From assembly GCA_013002105.1 (NCBI GenBank), contig JABDKS010000295.1, positions 1 through 29,860 of the forward strand: 29,860 bases of DNA, written 5' to 3'. A model generated the notes under the pieces. The model did no database searches. It saw nothing but the letters and a program-made list of their open reading frames with translations, and was not told where the DNA came from. The DNA comes from Pirellulaceae bacterium (lineage in GTDB: Bacteria > Planctomycetota > Planctomycetia > Pirellulales > Pirellulaceae). The position numbers and the translations under genes were made by a program. Below, piece by piece: positions 18,496 to 24,879 of the stretch; position 1 is the stretch's first letter; the number at the start of each line of letters is the position of its first letter.

Positions 18496-19015
18496 GTCTT
18501 ATTCGCCGGCTGACATTGTGATTCGTCCGGCTAACATCGATCGGCCAGACGAAGCGGATGCAGCGCAAATCGCCAGAATTTATAATCACTACGTCGTCAC
18601 CGGCGGAGCGACATTCGACAATGTCCAATGGCCTTCGTCACGAGTCACTGCGTTGATGGAAATCGGATTGCCCGACGCTTTCTATCTGGCGGACTTGGAT
18701 AATCAGATTTTGGGCTGGGCGTCAGCGCGGCGATTCAGTGACCGGCACGGCTATCTACATGCTTGTGAAACAGCGATTTATCTAGATCCTGACGCGATCG
18801 GGCGATCGGTCGCCGATCTGCTTCAGCAACAAATCGAATTTCACTGCCGCGAGCACGGTTTTCATCATGCGGTGGCGAAGATCATCGCGAGCAATCAGCG
18901 CAGCCTTGCATTTCACTATCGCCACGGATACGAACTGGTTGGCGTCCAAAAAGAGATCGGGTTTGTCGACAACCAATGGGTCGATGTGGCGATCTTGCAA
19001 CGAATCTTTGACTGA
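18482..19015 (+). CDS. GNAT-family N-acetyltransferase (phosphinothricin/PAT-like)
   Basis: A 177-aa acetyl-CoA-dependent N-acyltransferase. The fold is recognisable from IVIRPANIDRPDEADAAQIA and RIYNHYVVTGGATFD at the start, the beta4 strand LGWASARRF, and the segment CETAIYLDPDAIGRSVADLL, where the acetyl-CoA loop is expected. The C-terminal NQRSLAFHYRHGYELVG (motif B) is typical of PAT/MnaT-like acetyltransferases. In this paralogue the usual Q/RxxGxG loop is DAIGRSVA, a weak match. Starts considered are GTG 18482 or 18485, overlapping the hydrolase by 14 or 11 bp, and GTG 18518, which matches the family start better. The frame extends further upstream but reads as shadow of the hydrolase. 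Confidence 0.85.
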   Translation: MVINKSYSPADIVIRPANIDRPDEADAAQIARIYNHYVVTGGATFDNVQWPSSRVTALMEIGLPDAFYLADLDNQILGWASARRFSDRHGYLHACETAIYLDPDAIGRSVADLLQQQIEFHCREHGFHHAVAKIIASNQRSLAFHYRHGYELVGVQKEIGFVDNQWVDVAILQRIFD

Positions 19016-19036
19016 CGGATGCGACAATGCGCGGTA

Positions 19037-19114
19037 TACAAGCACGCAGCGCGAGCAAGTGTGTTTTCCGAGGTTCCGGGGTACTGACACACTTGCTGGC
19101 GCTGCGTGCTTGTA
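19037..19114. repeat. 28-bp near-perfect inverted repeat between convergent genes
   Basis: Left arm 19037-19064 and right arm 19087-19114 are complementary at 27 of 28 bases, with a 22-nt loop. The left arm begins TACAAGCACGCAGCGCGAGC. It sits 21 bp after the GNAT stop, with the next gene converging from the right, so bidirectional termination is plausible. The arms resemble those of the repeat at 194-251 and the half copy at 19191-19210. Confidence 0.8.
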
Positions 19115-19190
19115 AGTTCCTGTACATGACTGTTCCAACCTGATTTACCGATTCAAAACCGGTTTTGGGCTCAGATCGCGCAACTTCAAA

Positions 19191-19210
19191 GCTTGCGCTT
19201 CGGGCTTGTA
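19191..19210 (-). repeat. Solitary half-copy of the inverted-repeat arm
   Basis: On the minus strand this reads TACAAGCCCGAAGCGCAAGC, matching the first 20 bases of the neighbouring left arm (19037) at 17 of 20 positions. No partner arm is nearby. A perfect 12-bp palindrome, AAAACCGGTTTT, lies at 19155-19166 just beside it. It is probably a decayed copy of the same repeat family. Confidence 0.55.
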
Positions 19211-19247
19211 GAGATCGGCATTTCATCCAGAAAGTGGCGATGTTCAG

Positions 19248-20375
19248 CTAGTTCGAGTTCGCTCGGGCTTCTCGCAGCATGCTGTTCATTTCGGGAACCA
19301 CCAATGACGACGGCAACGCGTAAGTGACAACGCGACCGGCTCGTGCGATGTTGATTCCGATCGCACGTCCCTTGGAATCGAGCACGGGACCGCCGCAGTC
19401 ATCCGGGTCCAGCACGGTGTCGTGCTGCATGACCTGCTCGAATCCATTAAGCCGAACACTCCGAGGCCCGTTGACCTTGGTGTCGTTTTCGGTCTCCTGC
19501 AGGATATCCATGTCGCGAATCTGCGCGTTCAGTTCCAACGTGTCACCAGCGCGAACGATCGTCAGTCGCACATTTTCGCCAGGAAACATTCCTCGCAAGG
19601 TTTGAATCACGCTCTCGCGGCTCATTTCTTGACGTCCGTTGATTGCGATGATCCGGTCATCTTTTTTGACCCCGGCCCGCTGCGCGCCGCTGTGTGGATA
19701 AACGGTTTGTACGGTCGCCATGCCATTGGGATCGTTATCCAACATCACACCCAAGCGTCCCTGATGGGCGACACGCCGCGCACGTACGCTCAACACGCCC
19801 AATCCGATGGGCCGCCCGGTACGACCGGGGGTGATCACAAAACTACCGATCGGCAAACTGTCGGTGACGAATTGAATCGGCTGCATGGGCGTCGCCGTTT
19901 CGACCTTCAGCAACGCCAAATCACTTGCACGGCGCACCGCTGCAACACGAGCTGGCAACAACCGACCATCCGACAATCGAACGCGGACCGGGTCGCCGGT
20001 CAGCTCACTGCGTTTGGTCAAGACATAGCCGTCGGATCCGACGATGGTTCCCAATGCAACCGGTCGTCCGCCGCTGAGAATTTGAGCGACCGAGGGACGT
20101 GACTTTTCGGCGATGGGGCGAACCAATGTCGTCATGTCGCCGTTGTCGCGTCGATTTGACGGTGCCAATCCAAGCCGCTGTCGTAGCCACTCCGGCGAGT
20201 GGTCGTCTTGCGCAGTTGCCGTCGGCGCGTCGTGCAATATCATCACCGACGCGATCAGTGCAACGGCGATGACGGTCAGCGCGTTCTTCGATAGTTGTCG
20301 GCAACCACGATCGGAAAAGTTTTCGCGACCGCGGTTCGTTAATGGCATCTCAATCATCGGCATATCATTTCTCAA
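19248..20375 (-). CDS. Exported trypsin-fold protein with degenerate triad and an internal PDZ domain
   Basis: A 375-aa protein with a signal peptide or anchor (about 31-55, ending TATAQ). Residues about 93-200 follow the first barrel of a DegP/HtrA-type protease: ALGTIVGSDGYVLTKRSELT, where the catalytic His is expected, has S123, and SDLALLKV keeps D152. Next, instead of the Ser loop, comes a PDZ domain (about 207-286, GRLGVMLDND ... GAQRAGVKKDDRIIAING). Only then does the second-barrel segment appear: VLDPDDCGGPVLDSKGRAIG, with C327 in the Ser position, and TYALPSSLV. So the PDZ is inserted in the protease fold and the triad is broken. It is probably a non-proteolytic binding or adaptor protein. 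The TTG start overlaps the upstream protease stop (TTGA, 20372-20375); ATGs at codons 5, 7 and 10 are alternatives. Confidence 0.85.
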   Translation of the reverse strand: MRNDMPMIEMPLTNRGRENFSDRGCRQLSKNALTVIAVALIASVMILHDAPTATAQDDHSPEWLRQRLGLAPSNRRDNGDMTTLVRPIAEKSRPSVAQILSGGRPVALGTIVGSDGYVLTKRSELTGDPVRVRLSDGRLLPARVAAVRRASDLALLKVETATPMQPIQFVTDSLPIGSFVITPGRTGRPIGLGVLSVRARRVAHQGRLGVMLDNDPNGMATVQTVYPHSGAQRAGVKKDDRIIAINGRQEMSRESVIQTLRGMFPGENVRLTIVRAGDTLELNAQIRDMDILQETENDTKVNGPRSVRLNGFEQVMQHDTVLDPDDCGGPVLDSKGRAIGINIARAGRVVTYALPSSLVVPEMNSMLREARANSN

Positions 20376-21478
20376 TCGTCAGCTCGTCCAATCTCGATGG
20401 TCAATCGCACGCGTCGGTTTTCGCGGTTGACCCAAACTCCAACGCGCTCGCCCGGCATGGTATCGGCTACCGCCGACTTAAGCGACTGAAAGTCGCTGAT
20501 CCGCACGTCTCCAAATTGCTCGACGACATCGCCCGGTATCATTCCGCCATCTGCGGCGGGCGAATCCGATCGAACGATTTTGATCTTGGCGACCGGTGAA
20601 TCGGGTTCGGCGCTGACGCCCAGTACGGGTCGAAAGCCGGGCAAGTATCCCCATGATTCGCGATTGACCAGGCGGTCCCAAGAATAGTCGTAATGATCGA
20701 TTTGCACATGCAGGTTATCCGCGACATCATTTCCAATGCGGCTGTGCACGGCAATCAACCGACCCGACAAATCAAACATCGGTCCACCACTATCACCGCC
20801 GATCAGTGCACAATCGGTAATGATCGCATCGGATCGAACCGCCAAAATACGGCCGACACGCGTCACGGGGCCACGGCCGACGTCATAGCCTCCCGGGTGT
20901 CCGGTCGCTATGCACCACATTCCCGGCACCAACTGATCGCTGGTTCCCAACGTCGCGTGCGGCCACGGTTTGCCACCATTTTGGCCGTCGTTGATCTTGA
21001 TCAATCCCGCATCCACGTTGCGATTCATCCCCAGAGTCGTTGCCATCACATTACGACCGTCCGAAAGGGTGATGATCGCTGTTTTGTTGGGTCGCATGGC
21101 CACATGTGCGGCTGTCAGAACGTAACCACTGCCTGTGATGATCACGCCACAACCTTGGGCCGGTCCGATTTTTACACTCACGGTACATGGCACCGCTGAT
21201 GCTGCTACTCGCCGCTGTTGCTGCTCCAACTTTTGTAGCTGGTCCAACGAATCAGGAATGCCACCATGTTTTAAGAGCTCGGCTAAATCGGCCAAGACAG
21301 GAACTTCGGTATCGCCGCTGCTGGGCTGATCTGCTTGAGCCTGAACCGAAATCGGCGACTCTTGGGCCAATACCGGTGAATCTCCAATCGCCCACATTCC
21401 GATCGCCAACAAAATGACAAGTGCGGCAACCACCGACCGTTGCCATGGCGAATGATAGGGTGATACAGGACGACTCAC
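20372..21478 (-). CDS. Exported trypsin-like serine protease with C-terminal PDZ domain
   Basis: A 368-aa HtrA-like protease. A GTG start with AGAGAG 5 nt upstream is followed by a signal peptide or anchor (about 15-39, ending VLAQ). The protease domain spans about 95-260, with H125 (GYVLTAAHVA), D156 (NVDAGLIKI) and S230 (GGDSGGPMFD), a complete triad. The PDZ domain is C-terminal (about 284-365, LGVSAEPDSPVAKIKIV ... GGMIPGDVVEQFGDVRI). The pre-protease segment has a short coiled-coil-like stretch (SLDQLQKLEQQQRR). It is expected in the periplasm, in protein quality control or regulated cleavage. It is translationally coupled to the degenerate paralogue downstream, suggesting that the two products form a complex or share substrates. 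Confidence 0.9.
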   Translation of the reverse strand: MSRPVSPYHSPWQRSVVAALVILLAIGMWAIGDSPVLAQESPISVQAQADQPSSGDTEVPVLADLAELLKHGGIPDSLDQLQKLEQQQRRVAASAVPCTVSVKIGPAQGCGVIITGSGYVLTAAHVAMRPNKTAIITLSDGRNVMATTLGMNRNVDAGLIKINDGQNGGKPWPHATLGTSDQLVPGMWCIATGHPGGYDVGRGPVTRVGRILAVRSDAIITDCALIGGDSGGPMFDLSGRLIAVHSRIGNDVADNLHVQIDHYDYSWDRLVNRESWGYLPGFRPVLGVSAEPDSPVAKIKIVRSDSPAADGGMIPGDVVEQFGDVRISDFQSLKSAVADTMPGERVGVWVNRENRRVRLTIEIGRADD

Positions 21479-21483
21479 AGATA

Positions 21484-21489
21484 CTCTCT
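21484..21489 (-). promoter_or_regulatory. Ribosome binding site for the GTG start of the PDZ protease
   Basis: AGAGAG on the minus strand, 5 nt before the GTG at 21478. The open frame runs 321 bp further upstream, but that part is not protease-like and this site places the signal peptide at the N-terminus. Confidence 0.6.
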
Positions 21490-21576
21490 TTAGAAAAAAC
21501 AATGTCACGTACCCGCGGAGGAACTCAATCGAGTCTTCCGCACAAGCCCAACCCTGCGACACAGGATCGCGACGCA

Positions 21577-21624
21577 TTGGTCTGATGGATCCGACCAGGA
21601 TTGGCCTGATGGACCCCAACAGGA
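21577..21624. repeat. Tandem 24-bp repeat in a divergent promoter region
   Basis: Copies 21577-21600 and 21601-21624 begin TTGGTCTGATGGATCC and TTGGCCTGATGGACCC and both end AGGA, matching at about 20 of 24 positions. They lie between the divergent PDZ protease and epimerase-like genes. They could be operator sites or a slippage duplication. Confidence 0.55.
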
Positions 21625-21673
21625 TAGGGTTGGGTGGGGTCAAGCAAAACCATTGTAGCCTCCCACCTGGATT

Positions 21674-22591
21674 TTGGAAAAAGTGGACATAAATACCGAA
21701 AAAAACCCAAAAAACGATCACAACCTCCAAGGTGTCCTGGTGGTTGGCTGTGGCTATCTGGGTCGGCGGGTCGCGGATCAATGCCGACGCGCTGGCCACC
21801 GGGTCTGGGCGACGACCCGTAGCCGCGGGCGGGCAAACGAGTTGGCGGCCAGTGGATTTGAACCAATCGTGCTGGACTGGACGGACCGACGCTCGCTCGC
21901 GGGCTTACCTCAAGTCTCGCATGTTTTGGTTGCCGTTAGCTACGATCGCTCGAGCCAGATCGACCGCTACCAATCACAGGTTGGGGGACTGAGAAACCTG
22001 CTTGCTGTTGTCGCGCCTACCGCAAAGATCTGCTACATCAGCACCACCGGCGTGTACCATCAGTGCGACGGTAGCTGGGTCGACGAAAATTCCGTCGCGC
22101 GGCCGGTGCGAGAAGGCGGCCAAGTCCATTTGCAGGCCGAGCAAGAACTCCATCGAAACCGTCCCCACGCGCCTTGGACAGTCTTGCGGCTGGCCGGAAT
22201 CTACGGGCCCAACCGTGTTCCCAGGGCAGCCGATGTGATCCATGGCCGACCCATCCAATCGCCCCAAGACGGCTACCTCAATCTGATTCATGTCGACGAC
22301 GCGGTCTCGGTTGTGCTGGCGTCGTGGCGGCAAGCAGGCCGACGTCTGTATGTGGTCAGCGATAACCAGCCCGTACTGCGGGGTGATTTCTATCGCGAAA
22401 TCGCACGACAATGTCATGTCCAGCCACCACGATTCGAGCCACCGTCACCGGCCGCACCCGTAGCCATGCGGTCAGCCAGCAACAAGCGTGTTTGGAACCG
22501 TCGGATGAAGAGCGAGCTCGTGCCGCATTTGAAGTACCCGACCTATCGCGAGGGTTTAAGGGATGTTTTGCAGCAATATCCCGGACAATGA
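21674..22591 (+). CDS. NAD(P)-binding epimerase-like protein (atypical extended SDR, YeeZ-like)
   Basis: A 305-aa Rossmann-fold protein of the extended short-chain dehydrogenase family. The nucleotide-binding loop is VVGCGYLGRRVADQCRRAG, with TTRS after beta2 as in YeeZ-type proteins. YISTTGVYHQCDG and VLRLAGIYGPNR follow, and NLIHVDDAV is the usual late motif. The Tyr of VYH is present, but the YxxxK partner Lys is not, as in atypical SDRs, so dehydrogenase activity is doubtful. There is no in-frame ATG near the start: TTG 21674, or GTG 21683 with GGA 4 nt upstream, are the candidates. It is divergent from the PDZ proteases, and its role is unknown. Confidence 0.85.
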   Translation: MEKVDINTEKNPKNDHNLQGVLVVGCGYLGRRVADQCRRAGHRVWATTRSRGRANELAASGFEPIVLDWTDRRSLAGLPQVSHVLVAVSYDRSSQIDRYQSQVGGLRNLLAVVAPTAKICYISTTGVYHQCDGSWVDENSVARPVREGGQVHLQAEQELHRNRPHAPWTVLRLAGIYGPNRVPRAADVIHGRPIQSPQDGYLNLIHVDDAVSVVLASWRQAGRRLYVVSDNQPVLRGDFYREIARQCHVQPPRFEPPSPAAPVAMRSASNKRVWNRRMKSELVPHLKYPTYREGLRDVLQQYPGQ

Positions 22592-22669
22592 ACCATCTCT
22601 CAGGGGTTTGCGGCTCGACCTTGTCCCCTAAAATGGACCGCGACTCACCTCTCTTCCACTGTCAAAATC

Positions 22670-23476
22670 ATGCTCGTCAAAAAACCGATCTTTCCCGGCA
22701 TCATTGAACTTAACTTCCAGGCGGGAGAAGTACTTGGGTGCAACGTCTACCTAATCTATGACAACGACGAATGGTTGCTGATTGATATTGGCTACGAAGA
22801 AACGGTGGACGATTTTATCGAGATCATTCGGCAGTTGGATTTCCCACTTTCACGCTGCAAGACTCTGGTCGCCACTCATGCCGATGTAGATCACATCCAA
22901 GGACTGGCCAAAGCAAAACAGATTCTCAAGACCACAGTGACCGCTCATCCCAGAGCGGTGAAGCCGTTACAAGAAGGCGACACGTTGATTACGCTTGCCG
23001 AGATCGAAGCGCAAGGTTTGAAGATGGCGATGCCGCCGGTGGAAATCGAAACACAAGTCAACGACGGCGACATCATTACCGTAGGTAATATCGAGATCCA
23101 AGTCTGGCACACACCCGGTCACACCGACAGCCAACTTGCCTTCCGCATCGGCGATGTCTTATTAAGTGGCGACAACATTTATCGCGACGGGTGCATCGGT
23201 GCGATCGACGCACATCACGGCAGCGACATCAAAGCATTCGTCCAATCACTCGAGCGAATTCGCGACAGCGATGTCCACTGGCTCGCACCCAGCCACGGTC
23301 CGCTATTTCGCAAGGATCCCGACATGTTGAACAAAACCATCGATCGGGTCCGCGGCTATCTGCAAATGGCTGATTTCGGCACGCTTGCCGAGAGCTGGCC
23401 ACTGATGGATCAGTGGGACGAAGAAGTGGCCACGGGAACGTTGCCTGAAGGTCTGAACGAAGCCAAGTCGTCTTAG
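22670..23476 (+). CDS. Metallo-beta-lactamase-fold hydrolase with HADVDH variant motif
   Basis: A 268-aa MBL-fold protein. The metal motif is ATHADVDHIQG: H70, D72, D74, H75, where the usual second His is Asp. The remaining ligands are H151 (HTPGHTDSQL), D168 (LSGDNIYRD) and H209 (APSHGP), so the binuclear site is otherwise complete. No signal peptide, so it is probably cytoplasmic. Family members hydrolyse thioesters, lactones or other esters; the substrate cannot be told here. It lies 78 bp downstream of the epimerase-like gene on the same strand, perhaps co-transcribed. No clear ribosome binding site precedes the ATG. Confidence 0.9.
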   Translation: MLVKKPIFPGIIELNFQAGEVLGCNVYLIYDNDEWLLIDIGYEETVDDFIEIIRQLDFPLSRCKTLVATHADVDHIQGLAKAKQILKTTVTAHPRAVKPLQEGDTLITLAEIEAQGLKMAMPPVEIETQVNDGDIITVGNIEIQVWHTPGHTDSQLAFRIGDVLLSGDNIYRDGCIGAIDAHHGSDIKAFVQSLERIRDSDVHWLAPSHGPLFRKDPDMLNKTIDRVRGYLQMADFGTLAESWPLMDQWDEEVATGTLPEGLNEAKSS

Positions 23477-23689
23477 AGCAAGCCGCCGGAGTTTGTGGTC
23501 AACTCGTTTTGACGAATAAACAGATCGTTTTTGGCCAACGGCCAGACGCAATCGCCATCTCCTATCGCATGCAGGCAACTCGATTTGCACCTGCGCGGCG
23601 CCAGCGATTAGATTGAGGTTCTCTTCCGCCGCCGTCTGCCACTGCGGGCATGCCGGTGTTCAACCGATCCCCTCGTTCCAGGTTTGCCG

Positions 23690-24793
23690 ATGCTCCGTTT
23701 ATACCGCTGCGTTATTGCAATGGCGCTCGTCGCCTTGACCGCCCCGGTCGGCTTCGGCCAATTGGGGCAACCGATACCCATGGCGACGCCGCCTTCGATA
23801 CCCAAACCGTTGCCCGTGCAGGTCCAACCGCCCAATGAAACCGCGCGGATGCTTTCAGAGGTTCTCGATGAGGATGTCGAACTGGGTGAACTGAACACTC
23901 AGCTTGGTCATCTCGCACGTGAATTGTCTGACCAAACTGGCCTCCCGTTTTTCATTGATCAGAAAGGCATCGCGATGGCCGAATTGGGGACGGACAAATC
24001 AATTGCCGCCACTCTGCCGCGAATGCCGCTGCGATCGGCACTACGAACTGTCTTGGCCCCATTGTCTTTGCGGGCGGTCGTTCAAACCGATGGACTCGTG
24101 ATCACCGCCGACTTCACTGAATTGACTCGCCGTGGCATTGCGACCGATCAGTGGATCGATCAGCGCAACAATCGCACGTCAGCCATCACCAAAGCGTTGG
24201 ACCAGGAACAATCTGTCCGATTTATCGAAACACCACTGCAAGACGCTGTCATGCAGTTAAGCAATCAAAGTCAGATTCCGATGGTCGTCGATCGCCGTGC
24301 GCTGGAAGAGATCGGCTTGACCCCCGACACGCCGGTGGTGATGGAGATCGAATCGGTTTCGTTGCGTTCACTGCTGCGGTTGATGTTGCGTGAGTTGGAT
24401 TTGACGTACATGGTCAAAGACGAAATTTTGCAGATCACGACCATCGAAGCAGCGGAGCAGAACCTGGTGGGTCGAATCTATTTCTTAGAGGCAACGGGAT
24501 TACCGATTGGAGATCTTGGTCATGCGATCGCCGTGATCCAATCAACGATCGTCCCCGACACCTGGGAGTCCCTTGGCGGACCGTCGACGATGGTGCCGTT
24601 GCTGCAGGGTCAAGGTAATCGGCCCGCTCTGCTGATTTCAACGACCACCGACGTGCACGAACAGATCGGCGATCTGTTGCGTTTGATGCGGGAGCATCAC
24701 GTTGGCCCCGACCCAGTGGTCGACCCCCATGCCAAAGCGGAACCACCTAAAGTCCCGCGTCGCAAACCGGAACAATCCGGCGGAATGTTCTAG
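23690..24793 (+). CDS. Secreted protein with two STN-like repeats and a secretin-N-like domain
   Basis: A 367-aa exported protein (signal peptide 1-24, ending GFGQ). ATG 23690 was chosen over the TTG two codons upstream because AGG sits 7 nt before it. Two similar repeats (about 70-141 and 177-252) have the secretin short N-terminal (STN) pattern: TGLPFFID, PLRSALRTVLAPLSLRAVV and GLVITAD in the first; IPMVVDRRALEEIGL, VSLRSLLRLMLRELDLTYMV and LQITTIEAAE in the second. A third domain (about 258-336) holds IVPDTWESLGG and ALLISTTTDVHEQI, a pattern I associate with planctomycete secretin-N-like domains. There is no pore domain, so it is not a secretin. The same three domains recur in the next gene behind a sigma factor. 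It is a periplasmic or surface protein of unknown function. Confidence 0.8.
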   Translation: MLRLYRCVIAMALVALTAPVGFGQLGQPIPMATPPSIPKPLPVQVQPPNETARMLSEVLDEDVELGELNTQLGHLARELSDQTGLPFFIDQKGIAMAELGTDKSIAATLPRMPLRSALRTVLAPLSLRAVVQTDGLVITADFTELTRRGIATDQWIDQRNNRTSAITKALDQEQSVRFIETPLQDAVMQLSNQSQIPMVVDRRALEEIGLTPDTPVVMEIESVSLRSLLRLMLRELDLTYMVKDEILQITTIEAAEQNLVGRIYFLEATGLPIGDLGHAIAVIQSTIVPDTWESLGGPSTMVPLLQGQGNRPALLISTTTDVHEQIGDLLRLMREHHVGPDPVVDPHAKAEPPKVPRRKPEQSGGMF

Positions 24794-24867
24794 GTACGGA
24801 CGCGTCAATTTTGAACGAAATTCTTTGAATTTGCCGCGCGCCACGAATGGGACTTGCTGCACTATCT

Positions 24868-24874
24868 AGGTGGA
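24868..24874 (+). promoter_or_regulatory. Ribosome binding site for the sigma-factor fusion
   Basis: AGGTGGA is 5 nt upstream of the ATG at 24880. An in-frame ATG 33 bp earlier (24847) has no such site, so 24880 is preferred. Confidence 0.7.
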
Positions 24875-24879
24875 AAGCC

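Noticed and set aside
21479..21799. 107-residue N-terminal extension of the PDZ protease
   Set aside because: It would place the signal peptide internally and overlaps the divergent epimerase gene; a GTG with a good ribosome binding site exists at 21478.
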